Shown in pieces: positions 45,085-56,572 of a stretch of 64,000 nt of DNA. The DNA is taken from positions 811,001-875,000 of the forward strand of contig JAPEHQ010000019.1 of assembly GCA_027405735.1 (NCBI GenBank), given 5' to 3'. Within the stretch, counting starts at the first letter, position 1. Each line of letters begins with the position of its first letter. A model generated the notes under the pieces. That model made no database searches, was not told the origin of the DNA, and saw only the letters and a list, made by a program, of their open reading frames with translations. Origin of the DNA: Mucor racemosus (lineage: Eukaryota; Mucoromycota; Mucoromycetes; Mucorales; Mucoraceae). The translations under genes and the position numbers were made by a program.

Positions 45085-47264
45085 TCATAATTACAATGAA
45101 ATGCATAAATACTTTCTATAACTCAAATATTGTTTTAAGAAAAATTTCCAAAAATGACATGCTTTAAAATTCAATCTGCTACAGGTGTAATAATTTACAA
45201 AAAGAAACGACAATGTACCTGATATAATTTCAAAAAATGCATATACATCATGTATTTGTCAATTTACATTCTATTATCTTTACAACAGTATGAAAAAGTA
45301 GGTCAAGCTCAAAAGTTGTTTTTGTATTGCAATTATTGAAGATTATGGAGTTCAAGTAACATGCAGGAATATGCTTGTACGACATTTTCTTTTGAAATTG
45401 TCAACACTTGAATACTACAAAGGTCAGAGGATATGATCACATACATGTACATGTATGAAATTGGCAATATCCTCAAATCAGACGCCATTAGATCACTAAA
45501 GTGGTCAATTTAAGAACTTGAATGCCATATTTTGCTTGCTATTGATCATTTCCAACACTCAGAATTATATCAGGCTGATGCTATCGTTCAGTGAAATATT
45601 TCTGATGTAAATTGGTAACTGTTAGTAGACCTTTTTTTTCAACTCGATTTTTCCTTATGATACCTCATCCAAAATTCCAATTTGGACAAAATTCGATTTT
45701 TAAGTTGAAAAATGAAGATTTTTACTAAGATATTTACTGGAGACATATGTGTCAAATAACTCTTTCCGTATAATGGTAACATTTTTTCAGAGGTTGCAAG
45801 CCAACATTTTTGAATTTTTCTGCAAAAACTAAAATCATACATTATTGCAATTGACGAAACATTTTACGACAAAAATATAAAAACGAAAATCATCATCATA
45901 TTGGGCGCTATTGATTTCATGTTTTCGATTATTGCACGTTTGGTTTTCAATTATACATTTTTGGTTGTAAGAATTCTTTAAAGAATACAAACTTTCCGAA
46001 AATGGTGAAATAGAACAAAATTAAAATCTATTGACAATTCTGATTTTGGGCTCCACCAACACTGCAAATTTTGGATGTTATGGCTCTTCATCATATATAA
46101 TTCATAATTAAAAACGGTATCAACAATAAATCAGGCTAATTAACGAAACATATTATGTTGAATAGCTAGTATGCATATAATATGAGAGACATGATATCAG
46201 TGATAAAAGCGTTAAATAGCATTGTACAAGCACTGACAGGCCGACAGAAATGTTTCAAAGTATATTATAATTAATTCTCAATACTACAAACCGTATACAG
46301 ACACTAGATTAAAATCGATTACTATAAGATGTCAATATAAAATAATACTCATTTTTATCTTTCCATTTGAAACGTTTTGCATTACCATTGAGCAATAATG
46401 TCACCAAAACATTGTCAGAGCAGCCATTTGAGACTTTAAAGCGCGCCACAAGCGTGAAAACAAATAGATTAGAAAAAACATACAGAAACCCCACATCAAA
46501 TAAGCGTTGCGTAGCATGAACGTGGTATTGCAAGATAAATTAAACTCTAAAATACTTTTTGATATTACTCTATATTTGCAGTTTTTGAAACTGACATGAC
46601 ATTTCAAGCAAGTGTTTTTTTTTTTGACTTTTTCGCAAAAGTAAATTTCAAAATCGGTGCGAGCACTGTTTAAGTGTGCTAAAGTTACAGTTGTACCACC
46701 ATTGAAAAGGCAAGAAGCAGAGAATTTATCTTTGTCTAATCGCAAAAGTTTATCTTGTTTATTGGAACAGCTATAAACCTTTAAATTTGCCCCTTTTTTC
46801 ACAAATACCTTTCAGCGCGATCTGAATTGTAAATCATTATCCATGATCCACCTGCATCTTTTCACAGAGGTTCATAGATGATTTAATTTTTTCTATTTAT
46901 GACACAAGCACTGTTAAATTCAATGAAAACTAAAACAACTCTATAAAATTAAAAACAGAGGAATATTGAATTCATGTTAGTAATAAACGTTCAGTTTCCT
47001 TTTGATCAACACGATATTTATATCATCATATCCCCTAATGATTTATAGAATTAACTTAAAAAATTAAGCATTACCAGAAAACCAACTATGAATAAATATA
47101 TTAGTAGAAATTAAAGTTACTGTAAAAATCTCATACATACTCACTTTTATAAATTTGAGACGATTTGTTTGATGTACCCAGCCCAAAGTTCCTGTAACAC
47201 AAGTTTATTTTGTTGGTAACATCATACAAAAGCAACGTATTCCTTTAGTTTTCTATTTATCATT
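45085..47264. repeat. Array 2 spacer between E and F
   Basis: Collinear with the spacers at 7824 and 12836. The 65-codon frame is dead here (start codon changed at 45420, stop at about 45512). The minus-strand open stretch (46309-46533) is retained. No other gene is seen. Confidence 0.7.
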
Positions 47265-50025
47265 ATGGAGGAGATATTTAGTTATAATCAGTATGAACAA
47301 GTGCTATGCTTGCGTAAGTTACAGATTAAAGAATTCAATGCTTTTTTTTATGTGTTAATCATATTATGTTGTTCAATTTTTATGCAGATTTTGATGATGA
47401 CGAGAGTTTGATTATTTCTCGAAGCTCCAACCGCTTGATAGAAATGGAACGAGTAGAAACTGTATGCAATATACCTACTACTTGCTTGAATTGATGATTA
47501 ACTATTTTGTAACCTTTGATAAGGTGGATAAAGATGTAATTTCTGTAAAAGATGAGCTTTTAATATTTTTCGAGTTGCATTCAAAAAGTGAAGATCAACA
47601 AACAGAAGATGAAAAGATCAAACTGTCCTCAGTAATTAACTTTATAAAGGAATTGAAACATGATATAATACAAGAGAATATATCTATATTCGATAATAGC
47701 CAGATTATTTTCTGTTTACCTGTCGAATGGACCGAGGATAAGTATGAAAATGATTTGCGCGCACTGTTTTTAAAAGCTGAATGGATCAACAAAGAAGATC
47801 ATGAAAACCGTTTAATATTTTCGACTTTTATCGAGAGAATTGTATATTATCTGCAAATGCTCAATAATAACGACATAAAATTTGAAAGAGAAAGAAAATA
47901 TCTACTTTTTTACATGGACAAAACTTCCATCCACCTCACATGCTACCAAATGCAATGCGCTAAAGAATTAATTGCAGTCTCCAAAAAGCTAGCAGCAAGC
48001 GACTTTTTGCTCACCCCTACAGTCTTGGATAACGAATCAATTTGTCTATCAAGTTTTGATGAAACAATTCAAAACATAATTGAAAGAATGCTCATCACAT
48101 GTCAAAATGCAAATAATACAACTCTTAACGAAACAGAGTTGCATAGGCTGACTAATCAAATTATAGGAGAACTAGACAAAATTTATCGTGTAAGGTAAAG
48201 ATGCTTTCATTCAAATATATGATAATTAACAGAATCGTTGTATTATAGTATGTGCATACTGAATTCGATACTCCATTAACAGACTTTTTGGGTTATACAG
48301 GCGATGAGCTGGAACAAAAATATATGCAAATTCTGGAAGGGTGGAATTGCAGTACCTTTAAAAAGGAGATCCTAAATGATACAGACATTAAGAAGCTAAA
48401 ACACAAAGTTGTTGACGTATTTAAAGGAATCCTCAGCAAATACAGCCAAGTAGAAAACTCGCCTGATGGAATCCAAGATATTATTTTCTGTGATGACTCT
48501 CAATACTCTAGATCATTTTACAAAAAAATATTTCTAGATACCCCATTGAATGCGAAAATCATTGATGTTACAAATAGATGTAATGGCAATTTCTATGAAT
48601 TATCTCTTACTGAAGCTGCCATGCAAAAGCCTTATAAAATGATTCAAATTGCAAATGCTCTTTCACCGCCAGTTATCTTGAACAAAGACAATTTGCCATT
48701 ACATCCCAACTTGATTAAACATGCCAGACAAGAAAATCATTTGCTCCAGCCTAATTCATTTTATTTTCAAGCTTATGTTTATGAAAACCACATCAACTTT
48801 ATATTGAATAAAGTTGTGGCTGTCTCATCGATAGACAATACTGTGCAAAAGTCTACATTTACCATCCAAGAAAGAAGCATTAATATAGAAAACATTACTG
48901 ACATAACCTGTGATATCATGTGGAATCATTTTCAAGCATTGGATTTTGAAGATTATGGTAATAGATTTTTTCGAAATTGTTGTGATGAACATGGTGTTGG
49001 TGAGTTCAATTCAGAAAATTATTTCAATTTCAAGGCTAACTTGAAGCTATTAATGAGCAACTGGGTAAATATCACTCGAAATAATATCATTTGATATAAT
49101 ATTAACATGGCATATTTAAGCTTCAAGATGAAAGTATGTTGTCTTTTGAGGGATTAGACATTTATCAATCAATTTCAACCAACATCAATTGTGAATGTGC
49201 TTTGAATATAACTTATCGAATGCTCTTAGAAGTAGGAGTAAAGTCAGCAATTACTAACATTGCTACAGTCATAACATCAACTCTTGCATCAAATGATTTA
49301 TTTGGTCTATATGTTATATCTGCATTAATCATTATCAATGATTCAAAGAATGTTGCTCTTAATAGGTTTTACAGTATTTTAAAGGAAGCAATACTCAAAC
49401 GTTTGCAGGCATATCAAAGGACGCCTGTTGTTTTCCACGGCGAAAAGGAATTGGTGACCTGCAAATTATTAGGAAATTGGGTTAATGATGTAAAGCAAAT
49501 CCTTGGAATAGGAAGCTATTCACAGGTATCCAGTACGAGTTATATGGTTAAAGTAGGTGGAAGTTTTCAGAAAGTAAATGATTGGTTTGACTGTAGTTCC
49601 AAATTTTACGAAGTTTCCCAAATCAAACAAGATTGCAATTTTTACATCTTAAAGAAGAATGATTGCTTGCCTCAAGAAGGTGTGATCAAGCGCTTTAATT
49701 ATGGAAACCACTTTAGATATGACCTTACAATAGGTAAGCGTTTGCATAATATTATTTCCTTCTGCAAAATTGATTTATGTATGTGTATTTATTTCAAGAA
49801 ATCTTCATTTTGAATTCTTCACAAGCTGGTGAATCTCGCAGTCGTATCATGGTTTTCTATTATGATGAAGTAGATCGCAAGTATCCTGCTACTATGAAGG
49901 TTTCGTCGCAGCATTACTCATCAACTGTCAAAATCGAATTTTCTTACGTTCTGTGTGATCCTGGTCTTGATGACTACAGTAAATCTATTACCATCCACGA
50001 TAAACTAGTACTAAAACAACAATAA
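47265..50025 (+). CDS. Hsp70-like pseudo-ATPase, copy F, intact
   Basis: Exons 47265-47313, 47388-47461, 47524-48189, 48249-49064, 49121-49733 and 49799-50025 give 814 residues. Family features are as in C and D: LPVEWTEDKYENDLRALF, then the IFSTFIERI segment, with YMDKTSIHLT at the second phosphate loop. Its exon 4 variable block (DDSQYSRSFYKKIFLDTPLN) is the most different of all copies, while the adjoining KPYKMIQIANALSPP is unchanged. Exon 6 has the variable loop VLCDPGLDDYSKS. It is the last unit of array 2, in the position equivalent to copy C. Function unknown. Confidence 0.65.
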
Positions 50026-50575
50026 TTATAATTATAATTACAATGAAATGCATAAATATTATCTATAATTCGAATATTGTTTTTAAGAAAAATTGCCAAT
50101 AAAGTTATGCTTTAAACTTCAATCTGCTACATGTGTAATAATTCTCGAAAAGAAATGAAAATGTACCTGATATAATTTCAAAAAATGCATATGCATCATG
50201 TATTTGTTACAAAAGTTAGTTTATTTGTCAATTTGCTCTCTATTATCTTTACAATAGTATGAGAAAGTAGATCAAGTTCAAAAGTTGTTTTTGTATTGCA
50301 ATTACTGGTGGTTATGGAGTTCGAGTGACACATAGAAGTATGCTTGTACGATATCTTATTTTGAAATTACCAACATTTGAATACTATAAATGTCAGAGGA
50401 TAAGATCACATATATGTACAAGTATGAAATCGGCAATATCCTCAAATCAGACGCCATTAGATCATTAAAATTGTCATTCTCAGCACTTGAATGCCATATT
50501 TTGCTTGCTATTGATCATTTCCAACACTTAGAATTATATCAGACTGATGCTATCGTATAATGAATTATTTTTAAT
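50026..50575. repeat. Truncated terminal spacer of array 2
   Basis: The unit 3' flank after copy F includes a version of the 65-codon frame (start 50391) that stops early at about 50557, just as after copy C. The array then ends in the same array-end flank as array 1. Confidence 0.7.
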
Positions 50576-52600
50576 GCAAATTGGTAATTATTTATAGACC
50601 TTTTTTCAATTTAATTTTATAGGTTGATAAATGTAACTTTCTATTAAGGTACTTATTGGAAATACATATTTTAAATTGCCATTTGTACATTGTGATAACG
50701 TTTGGACCCACATCTAATAAAAAAAACTGGTAGCCCAACTAAGTTTTATTTTCTTGAAAGACATCAAGTCAAATGAATACATATATGTATAGAAACTATT
50801 AAATCATGATTTGGGTATTTTGGGACCAGCATCTGGCAATTAAATGACTGTTGTAGCTTATGTGATTAATTAATAACACTTTTAAAATGTTCAAATGTAA
50901 ATACACAAATTTTCGGTGCTTCTGAAGTTTGCTTTAACTTAAAATAATATAAAGAATACAATGACCTTATGATAATTGGGCTATTAAGAAAGGAGTACTA
51001 AAGGGTGGACGTTACTGGCGTTACTAACTGTAAGATAGTTATTAATTTGGTCAATGCTTACTATGTATTAAATGCAATTGATCCGAACCAGTAGTATTAA
51101 GTACTAGATCGATAGGTTGTGATTAATAAGTTTATTTAATTAAAAGTGTTAATATGTAATGTGATTAGGATAGTAATAGTAGATTAATATTGACCTAAAT
51201 TGGTTATAAAAATTAAGCACCAAAATTGAGGTATTATTTTTTTGTATTCAAAAGATATACCCAACTAAATGCTGCACTTTATTTTCTGTTTCAGCAAAAA
51301 ATATTGATTTTTCGTTGAGATAATCAAAATAATACTTTACATTACAGCTTAGCTCTATGATAACTGAGTTCCAACATCGATCTATTATATGTCGAATTTA
51401 TCAGAAAATGATTAAAAAAATAAATTCGTTTAAATACTTATGAACTGCAAAGTAAGTCAACCTAGCGTTTTAAATAGTTTCTGTAACGTTTTGTATTCTG
51501 CATCCATCTAAACAAGATTCAGACAAATATTTCAGATTAAATTTTACGCAAAATGCGATTGAAATTTTGGAGGTTTTTTGAATATACACATCGTTTTTTA
51601 TAGGTATATTTTAAATATAAGTAGTGGAAATGATGCGCAGAAAAAGTATCTATCAACTGAGCTATTGCGTAACCTTTTAGCTGCATTTTTTGTAGAGAAA
51701 ACAAAATTTGTGTACAATTTCTTTTTTAAATTCAGAATTTGCGATGAGGGTATACAGGAGAAAAATTGAAGTTAGAAACGAGGGTACTTTGTACACATTT
51801 TTAAGTATATCTCTACGAAAAATCAGTATTTTCAAAAAATATAAATTGGGTCCGAGAGAGCTCAACGTGGTTGATAAAATGAATATAAAAAAAATGCTGC
51901 TCAATTTAATAAATATTTTGAAACCTACTACAGAAATGTTAAAAAAATGAAAAAAATAAAATTATTCAAATTTTTTTTCATACTTCAATATGTTATAGAG
52001 TACTTTAAAAAAAGTAAGTTTTATTATTAAAAAGTTTTAGGATAGCTTACTGTTTTGCAGAGATATGAAGGTTCGAATCTTTTAATTGTTAGCAGTGAAA
52101 TACCTTTAAAAATCTGAAACATTAACACTGTAAAAGTGATATCAACTACAAAAAAAAACAGGATATTTTTGGATAATTGTTTTTGGTTTAACGTTGAACA
52201 TCTCAGGAACATTAGCATATAGTTTTTTCATGGCGTTATTTAGTGAAGAAATAGAACAGGGATGAAAAGTGAGACCCAGTTTTTAAAGAAAAAGCAGTAA
52301 ATTTTACCTTTTTCTGAGTCTTTTGTGAGATATAGAATAAATTTAAAAGTAGGTAGCATAATACAACTAATTCATATATATTTATCAGTGTTCTAAGGTA
52401 TATCCTGAAAAATGTTTTGAATGGGGTTGGCTGTAGAGATGAGAGTATACTCCGTTTTGAAGTTTGAAAGCTTCGAAAATTAGCTTTTTTATATATTTAA
52501 CATGCAAATTGAGATAAAGCAAAAGTTTAATATCAAATCAAGATTTATTGCATGTGTTGGGGGAGTAAAATTAATTAGTTATTTTTGTGAAATATGCATA
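50576..52600. repeat. Array-end flank, copy 3
   Basis: Collinear with 18361-20185, with about 220 extra bases (52290-52510) that are also present in the copy at 1035-2845. The flank near 20066 therefore suffered the deletion. At 52600 it joins the inverted insert directly, whereas in the first half the membrane gene pair lies in between. No gene is seen. Confidence 0.7.
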
Positions 52601-52604
52601 AGTT

Positions 52605-53808
52605 GGCGCAATGAATAATTGATACTCTTAAAATATAAAAATATTAGTTGCATGCTTTAAAGCAAGGTTCAAAACAGGTGCTACTGATCTTGATAACTGG
52701 GGCCACAAAAATTAGTATCAAATATATCTGGTTGCCGATTGAAATATCAGTAATAATGATCAATCAAATACATATAACTCATGCCGAGATTCAACATAGA
52801 GAAGCATTGGCAGTTGAGACATATGTTGGTTTTTGAGGATATTAAACAACCATTTTTAGAGTCAATTACATTTATAACTGATATTGAAATGTGATTATTA
52901 TAAATATATAGTCAACCAAGACCTAGAAGCCCTTGATTCTTTCTTTTGCCTTAGTCATATTAATAATAAAGTCTACGTTCTCCATGATAAAACATTACTA
53001 GTCTTTGTCATTATTCTTTCTATAAATAAGATTTATTCACAAATAACTCTCAATATTTTGTATTCCCAAATCGCAACTTCGTTGTCAACTTCCACTGTGG
53101 AAAGATTGTCGCTTGCGTTCAAGTACGATGGACAAACCTCACATTAAGTTGGATTTTAATGTGCACCAAACAGAAAAGCAGATGCAATTTTTGATAGTAC
53201 AAATGTTGCAGCAAAGGGCTGAAGACATTACACTCACACGTACCATCATAACGGGCGAACCACACATTAAGATGGATTCCAATGCATACCAACAGAGAGC
53301 CAGGAATATTTGCAGTTCCAGCAAAAATGTGATGTTTCAAATACAAGAGAAGGAGCAAGCCATCTAATGATTGCGAAAAAAAATTTTAGTTACCTATGAT
53401 CCCACTTCGTATCGTTAATTTTCAGGTCAACAGCTAATGGTTTGGTGAAGATGGTTCTTGGGGTTTGATATTGTCAAATACTTGATCCTCGCATTGAATT
53501 CCTCATCAATTAAAGGAGAAAACCAAGTGTTTATCAACATGACAACAGGAAATGGAGAAATTGTTTTACCAAATGATGACATTGAATGTGGCATTCCTTA
53601 CAGATATTGGAGGTTATTTGAAAAACTGCAATAATCGTTTTTCACTTGCTCAGTTTGTGATCTCTCATCAAGAGGCCACCGAACTTTTTATATGGCAGTT
53701 TGATAGTTAAATAAAAGCAAAACAAAAAAAAAATTCCCCTGGTGAACAAGTACAATTCTGCACTCAAGAATGTGTTCCCAGCCAGAAAAAGAATAACAGG
53801 GAAAGCGG
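52605..53808 (+). pseudogene. Decayed insert, opposite orientation to first half
   Basis: Reverse complement of about 27166-28385. Read on the plus strand it has protein-like pieces in different frames: 52884-53147 (MKCDYYKYIVNQDLEALDSF), 53113-53367 (TMDKPHIKLDFNVHQTEKQ) and 53460-53635 (GFDIVKYLILALNSSS, GIPYRYWRLFEKLQ). Breaks are at similar places as in the other copy, so it was already decayed when duplicated. No domain is recognised. Confidence 0.4.
52824..53089 (+). repeat. LTR-like repeat, copy 2
   Basis: It begins TGTTGGTTTTTGAGG and ends GTTGTCA or GTTGTCAAC. It is the best-preserved of three copies (others at 27884-28148 and 61402-61615). A TATA-like TATAAATAAG lies near its right third. 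It is followed within about 40 bases by a protein-like frame starting MDKPHIKLDF. A TG...CA repeat followed by a frame suggests an LTR and gag start, but this is not proven. Confidence 0.35.
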
Positions 53809-54861
53809 TGAGGGTAGTGTGCAACTGAGAACTCTAGAATATATATATCCAATGTATGACATAAGAGAAGCAGCTTTCAATGGGTTCATTGTTCATTTTA
53901 ACTTTTTTAATGCATAAATGTATTAATTCAGTGGAAGTGATGTGCATAGTTGCAATTTTTATAGAGAAATTAGTCAATTCCAATTTGACCTTAAGGCAAT
54001 TCTAAATCTATAAGAATCATTGCGCAATCGTTGATTTTTTGTATTTTCAATAACTAACTGCAAAATTAAAAAATATGAAATAGTACCTAAGATGCTAAAG
54101 TTAAATAAGCTCTTTAAATAGTTCGGCTTATTTTTTCAGTGCTTGAAAGTGAAACCTTTGCACAAATATACCTCAACAAAAAACAAAGATACAGGGTTAA
54201 TTACTTGATAGAAACTGCTTGTTTTTTATTATTATTATTCTTTAATATATTTGAGTAATAATACTTCTTTTTTTTCACTCTTTATCGCATATTTCAAGGG
54301 ATACAGTATATTAGCTAGCACATTCTATATGCTCAAATTATAGTACTAACTCATATGTATCTGCATCATTTTAGTTTTCTAAAATATCTCAGCTTTTGAT
54401 GGAGAAAATCAAAAAAAGGTGTAAAAAGCTGATTGATGGATCTATCCTGACATTTTTCATGAGCAATCATAAGGCCCTTTTTTTCAAATCACAGAAAAAA
54501 TCACATAAAATCACAGGTTTCTCCACAAAAAATGCAGTTACAGATACAAATAATATCTTGATCTGTAGGCAATATTGCAGGCTATTATCGCAAAATTTAA
54601 AATACTAAATATTTGTATTAATATTTAGAGAAAATACCAAAAAACCGTCAAAATTTCACTTCAATTTCACGGTGAATTTTGTGAGAATAATATTTTTGAA
54701 ATTAATACCACTAGATGAGAAATTCAAAGTAGTACATGAAATATTTAATGTGCCAGGTACGTCTACTATGCATTTTGTTACGCATTCAAGAAAATGAAAA
54801 AGTTGATCGATTTTTTTCAGTTTTGGCAGCATTTCGGATTTCAAACTCAGTGATGCGTCTA
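53809..54861 (-). repeat. Single arm copy in the second half
   Basis: Same orientation and downstream context as arm 2 of the first half (28435-29481), with scattered substitutions and small indels. Only one arm is present in this half, so the palindromic structure is specific to the first half. Confidence 0.8.
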
Positions 54862-55268
54862 TATGCAAGCCTTGAATCCTGCGAATATAATATATTTTAC
54901 ACGCTAAACTTACAGGGCAATCCATATTACAATGCAATGTTAGCATACCATGACTCCTATATGAATCTATTATATTATTTTTCTTTATCCAGTTGATAAC
55001 ATTTATAATATAGATAAATTTAATTTAGCACAAACAATTGTTCTTAAACTCACTTTCAATTTATGTAATTTGCCCAATGAAGTATACCACTAAAGTGTTT
55101 GGATCATTTTGATAAATTCATTGTGGATGCTGAAGTAATGACAGTATAGGATACAATAATTATCTTTTAAAGTGAGATAGTACAAGAAATTTGTATTGTA
55201 ATCGGCTTAAATTTCTTCAATTGTTCATATTCAGTATTAGACGTATCTTCTTTATAAACTAGGCTTAA

Positions 55269-56291
55269 TTGACTTACATACATACTCAAGTTAGCATACA
55301 GAATGTAATGGATAGCTTCTATCAATCTATGTGTGATGATATTACAAATAGGATTGAACCTATTATCGTTAAAGATAAAAAGTTGGTAGAATTAAAGAAA
55401 ACGATGTCTGAAGCGAAGAGGCTCCCTCCTCGAATCCTTAACGATGCTGAGAAAATATGTAACTGTAATCAAGATGAATTAAGCAATTATCTTGAACACC
55501 ATACTCTTAAGCGAAACTTTGTACACTGGCAAGGCTGCGTGAAAGAAAATTTTGATAACATCATATTATCTTTTTTATCAGAACCATCAAGTTCTTCAGG
55601 AAAAACATCACAGCAACCATATCAAGCTGAATTTTCTAGTCTTATCCCTTATCTTCGTCGAGAGCTCTCTGCAATGGATGTATCTGAGCAATTGCGTCTT
55701 CGTGGATGAGTCTGCTTTTGATATCAACATGCGGCCTTCAACTTCAAGATCCGCTAAGGGCACTCCAGCAATTGTTACCACACCATCTGCTCGTGCAGTG
55801 CCTCACACCATTCTAGGAGTGATCTCTGCCATGGGTGTAGTAAATATCGAAATCAAGTTGCCTAACTCAAGGTCAAGGAGGGTTAAGGTCGACGGATCTC
55901 GTAAAAGAAAGCTACCACAACCCAAAAATCCAGGGTCCAAAGGTACTATTACATGTTGTTCCTGCAAAAGATAATGAACTACATGGATCAATACCCTGAG
56001 ATGAAGGGATTTTACATTATCATGGACAATGCACCAATAGATACCGCTGATGACATTGACGAAATGATCTCAAAGAGAGGGTACAAAAGCATTTGCCTCC
56101 CTCCATATTCGCCTGAGCTAAATCCAATCGAGAATTTCGGGTCTATAATGAGAAGCCATGTCAACAAAAGTAGGTTCTGTGGTACCGACGATTTGAAAAT
56201 GAGAGTAGTCGAGGCATCCAGCGAGATAAGAGTTTCTACTCTCTTAAAAATGAGCCAACACTCTTTATATATATTTGATAAATGTCTTTGA
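55269..56291 (+). pseudogene. Tc1/IS630-type DDE transposase relic, copy 2
   Basis: Same element as 30274-31425, lacking the first 520 bases of that region. The internal stop at 30604 is absent here (CAA), so the first open piece runs from 55305 to 55709. The frame breaks near 55705 and 55955 are shared with copy 1. The motifs FVDESAFDINMR, YIIMDNAPID and PPYSPELNPIENF are kept with DD34E spacing. Shared breaks mean the element was dead before the segmental duplication. It is followed by the promoter of the P450 gene. Confidence 0.75.
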
Positions 56292-56572
56292 ATTGAAATT
56301 CTTTGGTAAATTCCATTTGACCCTCTCTTATGATTTTATTTTGAGTAAAAGAGAATGTAACATGTTTCCAGAAAGCGCGAATTTGTTATCATTTGGAGGC
56401 ACTGTAACATAATATTATACCAAATTAAGAAGTTTTGTGTTCAATTTGATAATGATATATTACCCTGAAGTAGACCATGAAGAAAAAAACACATAAAATA
56501 GCCGAGAACTAATAAATCAAGTGTAACTTTTCTTTTTCTTTTTCTACCTAATATACAATAGTTAAGTAACAA

